From Jannaschia sp. M317 (GTDB lineage: Bacteria; Pseudomonadota; Alphaproteobacteria; Rhodobacterales; Rhodobacteraceae): a stretch of 64,000 nt of DNA. Position numbers and translations under genes: made by a program. Where the stretch lies: assembly GCF_025141175.1 (NCBI RefSeq), contig NZ_CP081155.1:2199001-2263000 (forward strand), read 5' to 3'. Each line of letters starts with the position of its first letter. Position 1 is the stretch's first letter. The notes under the pieces were generated by a model. That model was not told the origin of the DNA. It saw nothing but the letters and a program-made list of their open reading frames with translations, and ran no database searches. Shown piece after piece: positions 35,632 to 45,854 of the stretch.

Positions 35632-38202
35632 ATGGGGCGGGGGCGTGTGAGCGAAACTATTATCAATCCGCGCCGATTGCGCACCGGGACCGTGGTCCTG
35701 CTTGCCTTGGGAATTGCTGCACTGGTGGGGGCTTTTGCGACCCAACGGACGGAGGTTCAGGCGCTTTTGCTTGCCGCGGCCGTGGCCAGTCTTGTGATCG
35801 TGATCGGCATGCACGGTCTGCTGGCCTTGGGTCGGATTCTGGCACGGCGGCGGCTGCGGATCGTGATGGATTTCCTCCAACACGATAGCGCCCCCGGTTT
35901 TTGCACTGACGAAGAGGGGGCGATTTTCGCACAGAACCGCGCCGCGCTTGATCGGTTCGGAAGCCAGGCGCAGGTGACGATGTCCCGAGCGTTGCAGACA
36001 TTGTTTGCCAATCCGGATGCCGTCGTGCACCGCCTGCGTGCCGCCGCACAGGACGGTGCTTCGGCGCGCGAGGATGTGGTGACCCGTCGCGGCCACGTAA
36101 GGCTGGCCTTGCACCGTATCCCGGGCGGCTATCTCTGGCGGCTGGAGGATCTGGTGGAACGCGCCCCGCGTGGTGGCGACGGGATCGGCTTGCCGATGCT
36201 GACCTTTGGATCCAGCGGGACGATTCTGTTCATGAACGAGGTTCTTCGCAGCCATCTGGGACGGCGGGCCAAACGTCTGCGCGACGTGTTTGAACACGTG
36301 CCATTGCGCAACGGTTTCGTGAACCGCCTGCAAACCAAAAACGGATGGGAGACGGTGCGCGTCGTGCTGTCCGGCGCGGTCAATGGCCGGCAAGAGGTTT
36401 TCGTGATTCCGGTGGGTGAGGCAGCGGATGGTCGGGTTGCGCTCGACGCGCTGCCGGTCGCGTTGCTGCGGCTGGACGCCGAAGGACGCGTGGTCTTCGC
36501 CAATCGGCCCGCGCGTGATTTGCTGCCTGCAGCCGCCGAGCAGGAAGAGGTTCGCCTGGCCGCCATGGTCGAAGGACTTGGACGATCCGTGCGCGAATGG
36601 GTGAGCGAGGCCGCCGCCGGGCGCGGTCTGTACCGGCCGGAAATCGTGCGCGTTTCGGCTGCTTCGACCGAGACGTTCCTGCAGATCACGCTGGGCCGCC
36701 CGTTGGAGGATGGCGACGGCGGCCTGATCGCGGTGCTCAACGACGCAACAGAGCTCAAGACCATGGAGGCGCAATTCGTCCAAAGTCAGAAGATGCAGGC
36801 CATCGGTCAGCTTGCGGGGGGTGTCGCCCATGACTTCAACAACCTTCTGACAGCGATTTCAGGCCATTGTGATCTATTGCTGCTGCGTCACCGGGAAGGG
36901 GACGAAGACTATGCCGACCTGACCCAGATCACTCAGAACGCAAACCGCGCCGCGGCGTTGGTGGGTCAACTGCTGGCCTTTTCGCGCAAACAGACGCTGG
37001 AAATGCAGCAAGTTGATCTGCGCGATACCTTGGGCGACCTGACGCACCTTTTGAACCGTCTTGTCGGGGAACGGGTCCAGTTGCGGCTGGACCATGACCC
37101 CGCGCTGATCCCGATAAGGGGGGATCGGCGGCAGTTGGAGCAGGTGCTGATGAACCTTGTGGTCAACGCCCGTGATGCGATGCCCGACGGCGGCGAAATC
37201 CGGATCGAGACCGAGTGTCGCTATCTGGACAAGCCGATGACGCGCGACAGGGTCACCGTGCCCGCCGGTCAGTACGTGGTCGTCTCAGTCCGCGATGAGG
37301 GCAACGGCATTCCACCTGACAAACTGCCCCGCATTTTCGAGCCGTTCTTCACGACGAAACGGCCGGGCGAGGGCACGGGACTTGGCCTCTCCATGGCGTA
37401 CGGGATCGTAAAGCAGTCTGGTGGCTACATTTTCGCCGACAGCATTCTGGGCGAGGGGGCCTGTTTCAGTCTCTATTTCCCGGCCGACGGCGACGCAGGT
37501 CAGGTCCGTAGCGACCAACAACCTGCCAACTCCCTGGATGCGCCGCGCCTTGCGCTCCGCCGGCCAGCTTTGGTTTCCGTCCCAAAAGAAGACAGCCTGG
37601 CGGCCACCGGCTTCGAGGATAGCGTCTCCCTGTCACCTTTGACGGGGTCGGAGCAGCCCGATCTGGCGACCCCACTGCCTGAGGCAAAGCGCGAGGCGCA
37701 TGCAATTGGTGGCGTCCAAGGCAAAGCAGATATCCTGTCCACTGAGCCGGCGGAGACATTGCCCACAGATATCATCGCGCGCGTCGTCGCCGAGACACGG
37801 GAGGGCAACAACGCGACCGACGATGAGCCTTCGGACCGGCGCCAGGTCGTGCTGCTGGTCGAGGACGAGGCCCCTGTCCGCGCCTTCGCGTCCCGCGCGC
37901 TTCGCTTGCGTGGGTACACTGTATTGGAGGCGGCCTGCGCCGAGGATGCGCTGGACGTGCTGACCGATCAGAGCCTTGAGATCGATCTCTTTGTGACGGA
38001 CGTGATGATGCCAGGTATGGACGGGCCCAGCTGGGTCCGAGAGGCGCTGAAGGACCGTCCGAAAGTGCGGACGGTCTTCATGTCCGGCTACGCCCAGGAT
38101 GCCCTGTCCGAGACAAGTCAGCCAGTCCCGAACGCGGTGTTTCTGCCGAAGCCCTTCTCTCTTTCGGACCTCACGCGCACCGTCGACAGAGCCCTGCACT
38201 GA
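35632..38202 (+). CDS. cckA: Hybrid histidine kinase CckA of the CtrA phosphorelay
   Basis: CckA phosphorylates ChpT, which passes phosphate to CtrA. Two membrane segments span about residues 21-37 and 45-68. PAS-like regions follow at about 80-170 and 185-370. The HisKA box has H400 in GGVAHDFNNLLTAI, the HATPase has NLVVNARDAM, DEGNGIPP and GEGTGLGLSMAYGIV, and the receiver domain carries D790 in LFVTDVMMPGMDG with FLPKPFS near the end. Between the ATPase and receiver is an unusually long, polar, proline- and serine-rich linker of about 120 residues (618-738). The start may be ATG 35632 or GTG 35647. ChpT, the next relay protein, is at the far right of this window. Confidence 0.93.
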   Translation: MGRGRVSETIINPRRLRTGTVVLLALGIAALVGAFATQRTEVQALLLAAAVASLVIVIGMHGLLALGRILARRRLRIVMDFLQHDSAPGFCTDEEGAIFAQNRAALDRFGSQAQVTMSRALQTLFANPDAVVHRLRAAAQDGASAREDVVTRRGHVRLALHRIPGGYLWRLEDLVERAPRGGDGIGLPMLTFGSSGTILFMNEVLRSHLGRRAKRLRDVFEHVPLRNGFVNRLQTKNGWETVRVVLSGAVNGRQEVFVIPVGEAADGRVALDALPVALLRLDAEGRVVFANRPARDLLPAAAEQEEVRLAAMVEGLGRSVREWVSEAAAGRGLYRPEIVRVSAASTETFLQITLGRPLEDGDGGLIAVLNDATELKTMEAQFVQSQKMQAIGQLAGGVAHDFNNLLTAISGHCDLLLLRHREGDEDYADLTQITQNANRAAALVGQLLAFSRKQTLEMQQVDLRDTLGDLTHLLNRLVGERVQLRLDHDPALIPIRGDRRQLEQVLMNLVVNARDAMPDGGEIRIETECRYLDKPMTRDRVTVPAGQYVVVSVRDEGNGIPPDKLPRIFEPFFTTKRPGEGTGLGLSMAYGIVKQSGGYIFADSILGEGACFSLYFPADGDAGQVRSDQQPANSLDAPRLALRRPALVSVPKEDSLAATGFEDSVSLSPLTGSEQPDLATPLPEAKREAHAIGGVQGKADILSTEPAETLPTDIIARVVAETREGNNATDDEPSDRRQVVLLVEDEAPVRAFASRALRLRGYTVLEAACAEDALDVLTDQSLEIDLFVTDVMMPGMDGPSWVREALKDRPKVRTVFMSGYAQDALSETSQPVPNAVFLPKPFSLSDLTRTVDRALH

Positions 38203-38208
38203 CGGTCG

Positions 38209-38796
38209 TCACAGATCGTCAGACAAACTCCGCCAGAGCGCGAAATCATCAGCCCGTTCCAACCGCAACCTGTCGCGGAGCGGTTCGGAAAGGTTGGTTG
38301 AGCCAGGTGGTGACACATTTCGGCGCGCAAAGCCGGGCAAGGGGCCCAAGCGCTCCGTCAGGAAAGCGAGAAAGTCATCGGGCCTGTCATACCGGAACAG
38401 GTGGTTGACGCCCCCTTGCAGGAACTTTGCCTGTGCTCCGACTTGCGCGAAATCGGGTGGCTCCGACGAGAGGTAGGCCGTCACGAACGCGTCGAAACCC
38501 ATGCCAGCGGTCGAGTTCGGCTGCCCGATCAAGGCAGCGCGCTGGCGATACCGAAACCAGCTGCCCAGCCAGTCCTCCGGCTCCCGCATGACCGCTACCA
38601 GATCCAGCGGACGGCGGCCCTTTTGTTCAAAGAAATCGGACAGTTCTCGTCTGTATTTGCGAACGTTGCAGTGTTTCAGACCCGGTGGGTTCATGATTGC
38701 CGCGTCCGCCATCGGGGCCAAAGCCGCCTCCAACGCCGTGGTCCCTGTCTTGGGAACAGCCAGCAACACCAAGCGCTGCTTCCAGAAAACCAACAT
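38209..38796 (-). CDS. Sulfotransferase-like P-loop protein (often mislabelled gamma-glutamyl kinase)
   Basis: The 195-residue protein begins MLVFWKQRLVLLAVPKTGTTAL; PKTGTTA is the 5'-phosphosulfate loop of PAPS-dependent sulfotransferases. A later segment LDLVAVMREPEDWLGSWFRYR fits the family's 3'-phosphate-binding arginine motif (R-E/D-P). From memory, similar proteins in Rhodobacteraceae carry the name gamma-glutamyl kinase, which the sequence does not support. It is divergent from recA, sharing a 185-base promoter region, and converges on cckA with a six-base gap. Substrate unknown. Confidence 0.7.
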   Translation of the reverse strand: MLVFWKQRLVLLAVPKTGTTALEAALAPMADAAIMNPPGLKHCNVRKYRRELSDFFEQKGRRPLDLVAVMREPEDWLGSWFRYRQRAALIGQPNSTAGMGFDAFVTAYLSSEPPDFAQVGAQAKFLQGGVNHLFRYDRPDDFLAFLTERLGPLPGFARRNVSPPGSTNLSEPLRDRLRLERADDFALWRSLSDDL

Positions 38797-38825
38797 GTTC
38801 CTGCCTTCCTTGATCCCTCAGCCCG

Positions 38826-38840
38826 GTAACCTTTTCTTAA
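38826..38840 (+). promoter_or_regulatory. CtrA-like half-degenerate site upstream of recA
   Basis: GTAA, seven bases, then TTAACC. One half matches the CtrA box fully and the other at three of four positions. It lies between the divergent sulfotransferase-like gene and recA, about 140 bases before the recA start. Confidence 0.35.
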
Positions 38841-38916
38841 CCCCGACGGCGCTAGCCTGAGGATGCCCCGGATCGGGCTTGCAAATGTTCTGCTTTTGTA
38901 TCAAAACAAAAACCTA

Positions 38917-38931
38917 GAACAGGACGTGAAC
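38917..38931 (+). promoter_or_regulatory. LexA (SOS) box upstream of recA
   Basis: GAAC, seven bases (AGGACGT), then GAAC, ending 50 bases before the recA ATG. Direct repeats GTTC-N7-GTTC, or GAAC-N7-GAAC on the other strand, are the established LexA target in alphaproteobacteria such as Rhodobacter. A GTTC at 38887-38890 lies further upstream without a good partner. Confidence 0.85.
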
Positions 38932-38981
38932 ATAAACCACGATTGCCGCCCCTGCGGCAGCATGTAACAAGGGCGGATCAC

Positions 38982-40052
38982 ATGGCAACGGCGAACCTTC
39001 TCGACATGGCTGAAAAAAAGAACGCTGACAAACAGAAGGCGCTGGATAGCGCGCTGGCGCAGATCGAACGACAGTTCGGCAAGGGCTCCATCATGAAGCT
39101 CGGGGGCCAGAATCAGATGGCCGATATCGAGGCCACCTCGACTGGATCGCTGGGCCTGGACATTGCGCTTGGCATCGGCGGTCTGCCCAAGGGCCGTATC
39201 ATCGAGATTTATGGCCCCGAAAGTTCGGGCAAGACGACGCTGACGCTGCATTCGGTCGCTGAAGAGCAGAAAAAGGGTGGTGTTTGCGCCTTTGTCGACG
39301 CCGAACACGCGCTGGATCCGCAATACGCCAAGAAGTTGGGTGTAAACCTTGACGAGCTGCTGATTTCGCAGCCTGACACCGGCGAGCAAGCGCTGGAAAT
39401 CGTGGATACCCTGGTTCGTTCGGGCGCAGTCAGCCTGGTCGTTGTCGATTCGGTTGCCGCTCTGACGCCCAAGTCCGAGCTTGAGGGTGACATGGGCGAC
39501 AGTTCCGTCGGTGTGCATGCGCGGCTGATGTCGCAGGCCATGCGCAAACTGACCGGATCGATCAACCGGTCCAAATGCATGGTTATCTTTATTAACCAGA
39601 TTCGGATGAAGATTGGCGTCATGTTCGGCTCGCCCGAGACGACGACAGGCGGCAACGCGTTGAAGTTCTACTCCTCGGTCCGTCTCGATATCCGCCGGAT
39701 CGGCGCAATCAAGGACCGCGATGAGGTTGTAGGCAACGCGACCCGCGTCAAGGTCGTCAAGAACAAGGTTGCGCCGCCGTTCAAGCAGGTCGAGTTCGAC
39801 ATCATGTATGGCGAAGGTATCTCCAAGATGGGAGAGTTGCTGGACCTGGGTGTCAAGGCGGGCGTGGTCGACAAGTCCGGGGCCTGGTTCAGCTATGGCG
39901 ATGAGCGGATCGGGCAGGGTCGTGAAAATTCCAAGCAATTTTTGCGCGACAATCCCGCAATCGCGTTGGAGATCGAGGACAAGATTCGCGCCGCTCACGG
40001 TCTCGACTTCCAGATGGGCGAGGACGACAAGGACGATATCCTCGACGGATGA
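38982..40052 (+). CDS. recA: Recombinase A
   Basis: RecA coats single-stranded DNA, drives homologous strand exchange and triggers LexA self-cleavage. The 356-residue product has the Walker A loop GPESSGKT at 78-85, the Walker B strand [11 protein letters not shown], the DNA-binding loop L1 region [14 protein letters not shown], the L2 region around [20 protein letters not shown], and an acidic C-terminal tail ([10 protein letters not shown]). ATG 38982 has GGGCGGA upstream; a second ATG eight codons later (MAEKKN) is also possible. A LexA box precedes it and a strong terminator follows, so it forms a single-gene unit. Confidence 0.98.
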   Translation: MATANLLDMAEKKNADKQKALDSALAQIERQFGKGSIMKLGGQNQMADIEATSTGSLGLDIALGIGGLPKGRIIEIYGPESSGKTTLTLHSVAEEQKKGGVCAFVDAEHALDPQYAKKLGVNLDELLISQPDTGEQALEIVDTLVRSGAVSLVVVDSVAALTPKSELEGDMGDSSVGVHARLMSQAMRKLTGSINRSKCMVIFINQIRMKIGVMFGSPETTTGGNALKFYSSVRLDIRRIGAIKDRDEVVGNATRVKVVKNKVAPPFKQVEFDIMYGEGISKMGELLDLGVKAGVVDKSGAWFSYGDERIGQGRENSKQFLRDNPAIALEIEDKIRAAHGLDFQMGEDDKDDILDG

Positions 40053-40124
40053 TCGGTCGCCCTCAGGGATGGGGCCGTCAATCCCCGCCAGGGTGCGACG
40101 GCACCTCGGAGAGAATACCTGGGA

Positions 40125-40151
40125 GGGGTCGTCCGACGGGACGGCCCCTTT
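40125..40151 (+). terminator. recA terminator
   Basis: GGGGTCGTCC and GGACGGCCCC pair across GACG, with one G-T wobble, and TTT follows. It sits 73 bases past the recA stop. Confidence 0.8.
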
Positions 40152-40224
40152 CGCGTAACGCCCCCTGTGGACAGCCCTGCGGGGCGAGGCTAGGAAGCCT
40201 GCGCACGCAAGGGATTTGACGATC

Positions 40225-42873
40225 ATGGCCAGCCTCAACGACATCCGCTCCACGTTCCTCGACTACTTCGCCCGGAACGGCCACGCCGCCGTCGACAGCT
40301 CCCCTTTGGTGCCGCGCAACGATCCGACGCTGATGTTCACGAACTCCGGCATGGTCCAGTTCAAGAACGTTTTCACCGGGGTTGAACACCGCGACTACAA
40401 CCGCGCCACTACCAGCCAGAAATGCGTCCGCGCAGGCGGCAAGCACAACGATCTCGACAATGTCGGCTATACCGCGCGCCACCATACATTCTTTGAGATG
40501 TTGGGGAACTTCAGCTTTGGCGACTACTTCAAATCCGATGCGATTCCCTTTGCCTGGGAGCTTTTGACCAAGGATTTCGGGATCGACAAGGACCGGTTGC
40601 TGGTCACCGTCTACCATACCGACGAAGAGGCGGCGAACATCTGGAAGAAGGTCGCTGGCCTGCCGGACGAACGGATCATCCGCATCGCCACCGACGATAA
40701 CTTTTGGCGCATGGGCCCGACCGGTCCCTGCGGTCCCTGTACCGAGATCTTCTACGACCACGGCGACCACATCCCTGGCGGCCCTCCGGGATCGCCTGAC
40801 GAAGACGGCGACCGCTTCATCGAGATCTGGAACCTCGTTTTCATGCAGAACGAGCAATTCGCCGATGGCACGATGCGCCCGCTGGAGATGCAGTCGATCG
40901 ACACCGGCATGGGGTTGGAGCGGATTGGCGCCTTGCTGCAGGGCAAGCACGACAACTATGACACCGATCTGATGCGTGCGTTGATCGAGGCTTCGGCCCA
41001 TGCCACCTCGACGGATCCGGATGGGTCGAACAATGTGCACCATCGGGTGATTGCGGATCACCTGCGGTCGACGGCCTTTTTGATCGCGGACGGGGTGATG
41101 CCGTCGAACGAGGGACGCGGCTATGTGCTTCGCAGGATCATGCGCCGCGCCATGCGCCACGCGCATCAGGCCGGTGCCGCCGATCCGTTGATGCACCGTC
41201 TGGTGCCCGCGCTGGTGCAGCAGATGGGGCAGCATTACCCGGAACTTGGCCGCGCCAAGGCCCTGATCGAGGAAACGCTGCGCGGCGAGGAAGAGCGTTT
41301 TCGCACCACGCTCGACCGTGGTTTGCGTCTGTTGGAGGACGAGGTCGGCAAACTCCCCGGTGGTGGTACGCTGGGCGGCGAGGCGGCATTCAAGCTTTAT
41401 GACACCTACGGCTTCCCGCTGGACCTGACGCAGGATGCGCTGCGTGAAAAGGGCCTTTCCGTCGATACCGATGGTTTTGATGCGGCCATGGCCGAGCAAA
41501 AGGCCCGCGCGCGCGCTGCCTGGGCCGGGTCCGGCGAACAGGCCGATGCGGCGATCTGGTTGGATCTGGCTGACGAACATGGCGCGACAGAGTTCCTGGG
41601 CTACGATACCGAAGTGGCCGAAGGTCAGGTCATTGCGATCGTCCAGGACGGTGTCGCGATGGACAAGGCCGCAGCTGGCGACAGCATCTCGGTGGTCGTG
41701 AACCAGACCCCTTTCTACGCGGAATCGGGTGGTCAGATCGGTGATACCGGCGTGATCCGCACCGAAACGGGCCGCGCTCGTGTGACCGACACGCGCAAGG
41801 CAGCAGGCGTTTTCATACACGTGGCCGAGGTGGAGGACGGCGAAATCCGCCCTGGGCAAGCTGCCGAATTGATGGTCGACCACGCGCGCCGCTCTGCGAT
41901 CCGGGCCAACCATTCGGCCACGCACCTGTTGCACGAGGCCCTGCGCGACGCGCTTGGCGATCACGTGGCGCAACGTGGGTCTCTCAACGCGGCGGATCGA
42001 CTGCGGTTCGACTTTAGCCATGGGCAGGCCGTGACGGCCGAGCAACTGACCAAGGTCGAAGCAGATGTGAACGCCTTCATCCGCCAGAATACAGAGGTCT
42101 CGACGCGGATCATGGAACCGGACGCAGCCCGTGATCTGGGCGCGCAGGCTCTGTTCGGCGAAAAATACGGCGACGAAGTACGCGTGGTTTCCATGGGTAA
42201 GCTGGACGGATCCGGCAAGGGCAGCGATGGGCGCACCTATTCGATCGAGCTTTGCGGGGGCACCCATGTCACCCGAACCGGCGAAATCGGGGCCTTTGTC
42301 GCACTCGCCGATCAGGCCAGCAGCTCGGGCGTTCGCCGGATCGAAGCTCTGACCGGGCAGGCCGCGATGGACCATCTTAGGGCCCAGGATCGGCGCGTGT
42401 CAGAGCTGGCCAACCTGTTCAAAGCCCAGCCCGACGAGGTCGGTGCAAGGGTCAAGGCGCTCATGGATGAGCGCAAGCAGCTGCAGAACGAGGTTGCGCA
42501 ACTGCGCCGTGAGGCTGCCATGGGGCAGGGCGGTGATGCGAAAGATATCAACGGGATACAGGCCGTTCTTCAGGTGATTTCCGGTGTCTCGGGCAAGGAT
42601 CTCGGCCCGATGATCGACCAGCAGAAACAGATGCTTGGGTCCGGCGTCGTTGTCCTGATCGCTGACACCGGGGCCAAGCCTGCGGTTGCAGCTGGGGTGA
42701 CCAAGGATCTGACGGACCGGATTTCCGCAGTCGATCTGGTCAAGGCCGCGGTCGAGGCGCTCGGCGGACGCGGTGGCGGTGGCCGGCCCGAGATGGCGCA
42801 AGGCGGGGGCGCGGATATCGCCCAGGCCGAGGCCGCGCTGGCGGCGGTAGAGCAGGTGATCGCCGGGGCCTAG
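40225..42873 (+). CDS. alaS: Alanine--tRNA ligase
   Basis: The 882-residue synthetase begins [20 protein letters not shown]. The class-II catalytic core shows [19 protein letters not shown] and the [25 protein letters not shown] region. The editing domain carries the zinc-ligand sets [13 protein letters not shown] and [12 protein letters not shown], which remove mischarged Ser and Gly. The C-terminal C-Ala domain ([12 protein letters not shown]) ends in a glycine-rich stretch. ATG 40225 was taken; an in-frame TTG three codons upstream lacks proper spacing from AAGGGA. Full-length for the family. It converges on the SMR gene with a four-base overlap. Confidence 0.97.
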   Translation: MASLNDIRSTFLDYFARNGHAAVDSSPLVPRNDPTLMFTNSGMVQFKNVFTGVEHRDYNRATTSQKCVRAGGKHNDLDNVGYTARHHTFFEMLGNFSFGDYFKSDAIPFAWELLTKDFGIDKDRLLVTVYHTDEEAANIWKKVAGLPDERIIRIATDDNFWRMGPTGPCGPCTEIFYDHGDHIPGGPPGSPDEDGDRFIEIWNLVFMQNEQFADGTMRPLEMQSIDTGMGLERIGALLQGKHDNYDTDLMRALIEASAHATSTDPDGSNNVHHRVIADHLRSTAFLIADGVMPSNEGRGYVLRRIMRRAMRHAHQAGAADPLMHRLVPALVQQMGQHYPELGRAKALIEETLRGEEERFRTTLDRGLRLLEDEVGKLPGGGTLGGEAAFKLYDTYGFPLDLTQDALREKGLSVDTDGFDAAMAEQKARARAAWAGSGEQADAAIWLDLADEHGATEFLGYDTEVAEGQVIAIVQDGVAMDKAAAGDSISVVVNQTPFYAESGGQIGDTGVIRTETGRARVTDTRKAAGVFIHVAEVEDGEIRPGQAAELMVDHARRSAIRANHSATHLLHEALRDALGDHVAQRGSLNAADRLRFDFSHGQAVTAEQLTKVEADVNAFIRQNTEVSTRIMEPDAARDLGAQALFGEKYGDEVRVVSMGKLDGSGKGSDGRTYSIELCGGTHVTRTGEIGAFVALADQASSSGVRRIEALTGQAAMDHLRAQDRRVSELANLFKAQPDEVGARVKALMDERKQLQNEVAQLRREAAMGQGGDAKDINGIQAVLQVISGVSGKDLGPMIDQQKQMLGSGVVVLIADTGAKPAVAAGVTKDLTDRISAVDLVKAAVEALGGRGGGGRPEMAQGGGADIAQAEAALAAVEQVIAGA

Positions 42874-43199
42874 TGCCCCGTCGTTCCAGAGAAGACCTGC
42901 ATCACGATGATCCCGGCAATGATCAGACCCAGTCCGATCAGGGCCGGGGTATCGAGGCGTTCGCCAAACCAGACCCATCCGATCACGGCGATGAACGCGA
43001 TGCCAAGTCCTGACCAGATGGCGTAGGCGATGCCCACCGGAACCGTCTTCAGCACAAGCGCCAGCAACCAGAAGGACGCCGCATAGGCGACCACAACCAC
43101 GACCGAAGGCGCAAGCCGACTGAACCCGTCCGAGGCCTTCAACGCTGTTGTTCCGACCGTTTCTGTCAGGATCGCCAGGACAAGATAGACCCAGTGCAT
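42870..43199 (-). CDS. Small multidrug resistance (SMR/EmrE-type) transporter
   Basis: The 109-residue protein has four membrane helices. E13 in [16 protein letters not shown] is the conserved proton- and drug-binding glutamate, and [21 protein letters not shown] is the signature third-helix region. It could export quaternary cations or guanidinium; the W-S-G-L-G motif fits EmrE-type rather than Gdx. ATG 43199 is preceded by GGGAGG. It lies one base after the YitT-family gene on the same strand. Confidence 0.9.
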   Translation of the reverse strand: MHWVYLVLAILTETVGTTALKASDGFSRLAPSVVVVVAYAASFWLLALVLKTVPVGIAYAIWSGLGIAFIAVIGWVWFGERLDTPALIGLGLIIAGIIVMQVFSGTTGH

Positions 43200-43200
43200 G

Positions 43201-43821
43201 CTACCTCCCAATATAGCGGTCGCGGCGATGGTTCACCGCGATGATGAGGTTGACGATCACGGCCCCAAGCAACGAGGCGGCCACCAACCAAGGATCGAGC
43301 ACCAGCGCCGCGCCCGCGAACAAAAGCGCATCAAACCCCAGTTGGACCCATCCCGCCTGCACCCCGAACCTTTCCTGGACCCAAAGGGCCAAGATGCCGA
43401 TCCCGCCAAGCGACGCCCCGTGCCGGAAAATCACGATCAGCCCCATGCCGATCACCGCTCCGGCCAAGGCACTAGCGACCCAGGGCGACAGGCTTTCGAT
43501 CGCCAGAGCCTGCGGCAACAGGGCGGATATGACCGAAACCAGCGTGACCGCGATGACGGTCTTGGCCACGAACACCGGACCCATGCGAAGCCAACCCAGC
43601 ACGTAGAACGGCAGGTTCAACAGAAAGAACCAGAGGCCAAAGGACCAATCCGTCACGTAGCTTAGCAAGACGCCCAGTCCTGCGGTCTGTCCTGTGACCA
43701 GGCCGTCCGCGGTCAACAGCTGCACCCCAAGCGCGCAGAGAGCGGTGCCAAGGATCAAGGCCTGCGCATCTTCCAAAAGACTGTGCCTCAGGGCGCGGTG
43801 TGGTTCGGTGTCTGTTGCCAT
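43201..43821 (-). CDS. YitT-family membrane protein
   Basis: The 206-residue protein has five or six membrane segments: ALILGTALCALGVQLLT, GLWFFLLNLPFYVLGWLRMG, FVAKTVIAVTLVSVISALLP, ALAGAVIGMGLIVIFRHGASLGG and a C-terminal pair. GLVTGQTAGLGVLLSY and RHGASLGGIGIL match the YitT/DUF161 signatures. These proteins are small-molecule transporters of unknown substrate. It ends one base before the SMR gene, so the two may act together. Confidence 0.85.
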   Translation of the reverse strand: MATDTEPHRALRHSLLEDAQALILGTALCALGVQLLTADGLVTGQTAGLGVLLSYVTDWSFGLWFFLLNLPFYVLGWLRMGPVFVAKTVIAVTLVSVISALLPQALAIESLSPWVASALAGAVIGMGLIVIFRHGASLGGIGILALWVQERFGVQAGWVQLGFDALLFAGAALVLDPWLVAASLLGAVIVNLIIAVNHRRDRYIGR

Positions 43822-43867
43822 GGACCGGGCGTAGAAAAGGGGCAGGCTGATGTCCAGCCTGCCCCTG

Positions 43868-43915
43868 TTTCTTCTCGGCAGAAATACTCTGGGGGTCCGG
43901 GGGCAAAGCCCCCGG
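43868..43915 (-). repeat. Extragenic repeat, copy D, after icd
   Basis: On the minus strand it reads CCGGGGG / CCCCCGG hairpin with a short loop (CTTTG), then ACCCCCAGAGTATTTCTGCC and GAGAAGAA. This is the same hairpin plus GAGTATTT module as copies A and B without the distal palindrome. It follows the icd stop by 38 bases and probably terminates it. Confidence 0.75.
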
Positions 43916-43953
43916 CGGATCGGCCCCGCAGGGGCCGAAACGATCCCGTGATC

Positions 43954-45162
43954 TTACAGAGCGGCCTGCAGGTTTTCGTCGATCTTCTCGAGGAAGCCCA
44001 TGGTGGTCAGCCACTTCTGATCCGGGCCCACCAGCAGGGCCAGGTCCTTGGTCATGTGACCGGATTCCACCGTGTCCACGATCACCTTTTCCAGCGTCTC
44101 GGCAAAGGACATCAGTTGGGCGTTGCCGTCCAGCTTGGCGCGGTGCTTCAGGCCCCCGGTCCAGGCAAAGATCGACGCGATGGAGTTGGTCGACGTCTCT
44201 TTGCCGGCCTGGTGCTGGCGATAGTGGCGGGTGACGGTGCCGTGGGCGGCCTCGGCCTCCACGATCTTGCCGTCCGGCGTCATCAGCTGCGAGGTCATCA
44301 GGCCAAGCGAGCCGAAGCCCTGCGCGACGGTGTCCGACTGAACGTCGCCATCGTAGTTCTTGCAGGCCCAGACGTAGCCGCCGGACCACTTCATCGCGGA
44401 GGCGACCATGTCGTCGATCAGGCGGTGCTCATAGGTGATGCCAGCGGCTTCGAACTTGTCCTTGAACTCTTCGTCAAAGACTTTCTGGAACAGGATCATG
44501 AACTGGCCATCATACTGCTTCATGATGGTGTTCTTGGTCGACAGATAGACCGGGTAGCCGCGCTTGAGGCCATAGTTCATGGAGGCGCGGGCGAAGTCGA
44601 TGATCGACGCGTCGAGGTTGTACATCGACATGAACACGCCCGAGGACGGCGCGTCGAAGACTTCGTGCTCTTCCACGGTGCCGTCTTCGCCGACGAACTT
44701 CATCGACAGCTTGCCCGGTCCGGGAAATTTCATGTCGGTGGCACGGTACTGGTCGCCAAAGGCGTGACGGCCGATGACGATGGGCTGGGTCCAACCCGGA
44801 ACCAGGCGCGGCACGTTGGAACAGATGATCGGCTCGCGGAAGACGACGCCGCCCAGGATGTTGCGGATGGTGCCGTTGGGCGAACGCCACATCTTCTTGA
44901 GGCCGAACTCCTCGACCCGTGCCTCGTCTGGCGTGATCGTCGCACATTTCACGCCGACGCCGATTTCCTTGATCTTCTCGGCGGCGTCGATGGTGATCTG
45001 GTCGTTGGTATCGTCACGGGCCTCGATGCCCAGATCGTAGTAGAGCAGGTCCACATCCAGATAGGGCAGGATCAGCTTCTGCTTGATGAAGTCCCAGATA
45101 ATGCGGGTCATCTCGTCGCCGTCGAGCTCGACGACGGGGTTTTCTACCTTGATCTTGGTCAT
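43954..45162 (-). CDS. icd: NADP-dependent isocitrate dehydrogenase (eukaryote-like type)
   Basis: The 402-residue enzyme decarboxylates isocitrate to 2-oxoglutarate and makes NADPH in the TCA cycle. It is the homodimeric eukaryote-like form common in alphaproteobacteria: [21 protein letters not shown] at the start, substrate arginines and serine in [38 protein letters not shown], and the metal aspartates in [18 protein letters not shown]. There is no phosphorylation loop of the E. coli type. A single start at 45162 fits the family. It is followed by repeat copy D. Confidence 0.97.
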   Translation of the reverse strand: MTKIKVENPVVELDGDEMTRIIWDFIKQKLILPYLDVDLLYYDLGIEARDDTNDQITIDAAEKIKEIGVGVKCATITPDEARVEEFGLKKMWRSPNGTIRNILGGVVFREPIICSNVPRLVPGWTQPIVIGRHAFGDQYRATDMKFPGPGKLSMKFVGEDGTVEEHEVFDAPSSGVFMSMYNLDASIIDFARASMNYGLKRGYPVYLSTKNTIMKQYDGQFMILFQKVFDEEFKDKFEAAGITYEHRLIDDMVASAMKWSGGYVWACKNYDGDVQSDTVAQGFGSLGLMTSQLMTPDGKIVEAEAAHGTVTRHYRQHQAGKETSTNSIASIFAWTGGLKHRAKLDGNAQLMSFAETLEKVIVDTVESGHMTKDLALLVGPDQKWLTTMGFLEKIDENLQAAL

Positions 45163-45266
45163 GGTGGCCTCGTTTGGGTGTGTCTGACGCGTCCCTAGCG
45201 CAAAGACGGCCTCGATGCCAGACTGTATGCCGTCGCATACCGAAGAAGTTTCACAACCACGATGTC

Positions 45267-45299
45267 GCGGCCCGGTCCGTGTGCATTTGACCGGGCCGC
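45267..45299 (-). terminator. Hairpin between the DUF7282-like gene and icd
   Basis: GCGGCCCGGTC and GACCGGGCCGC form a perfect 11-bp stem with an 11-base loop. It lies 84 bases past the upstream gene's stop on the minus strand. No T-run follows. The rest of the 220-base gap should contain the icd promoter, which I cannot define. Confidence 0.6.
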
Positions 45300-45382
45300 A
45301 CCGCCCCCGCGTCGTGCAAACATACGCGAGGGCGACCTTGCCGATCCGGGACCGCGACGTCCGGGGTGGATCGGCCGAGGGC

Positions 45383-45802
45383 TTATTCGGCGGTGATCAC
45401 GGCCATGACCAGATTGCCGTCGACCCGAACGGGGCCGTCTTCGACTGCGCCAAGGGTGTATTCAAAGATGCCCGTGGCGGTGCCGCCCGTCTCGCCGTGG
45501 ACCATCAGCATCAGCATTTCGCCGGGCGCGACCGCTTCGGTCAGGATGGCGGCGACATCATTTGTGGCCCCGGCGCGGATCGGTGCGTAGGCCACGACCG
45601 GGCCGGGCTTCATCTCGGCGTCGGTGCGGTGCACGACCAGCCATCCGTTTTCCATCGCGGTGATTTCCATGGCCGACACGACGCCGTTGGCGACAGATTG
45701 GTCGGCTGCGGTCACCGAGGGGGCCATGGCATGACCATCGGCCAGGGCTGCGCCCGCGATCAGGGTCAGGGCGGCGGCTGTGGTGGCGAAGGTTTTCATC
45801 AT
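45383..45802 (-). CDS. Secreted DUF7282-like protein
   Basis: The 139-residue product has a signal peptide ([21 protein letters not shown]). The mature part reads [29 protein letters not shown], then a run ending [13 protein letters not shown] and [15 protein letters not shown]. This strand pattern (dS-Vv-a-evta-e-GWlVvH) resembles the DUF7282 beta-sandwich seen in archaeal and bacterial cell-surface proteins. Two adjacent ATGs (45802, 45799) follow AGGAGAGAC; the second has the better spacing. Function unknown. Confidence 0.65.
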   Translation of the reverse strand: MMKTFATTAAALTLIAGAALADGHAMAPSVTAADQSVANGVVSAMEITAMENGWLVVHRTDAEMKPGPVVAYAPIRAGATNDVAAILTEAVAPGEMLMLMVHGETGGTATGIFEYTLGAVEDGPVRVDGNLVMAVITAE

Positions 45803-45854
45803 GTCTCTCCTGTTGAGTTGTGCCAGCAGACACGCGAACCCAGCAGAGAGAGTT

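Noticed and set aside
40078..42375. 765-codon antisense frame over alaS
   Set aside because: alaS motifs are complete on the plus strand, and the antisense product has no recognisable domain.
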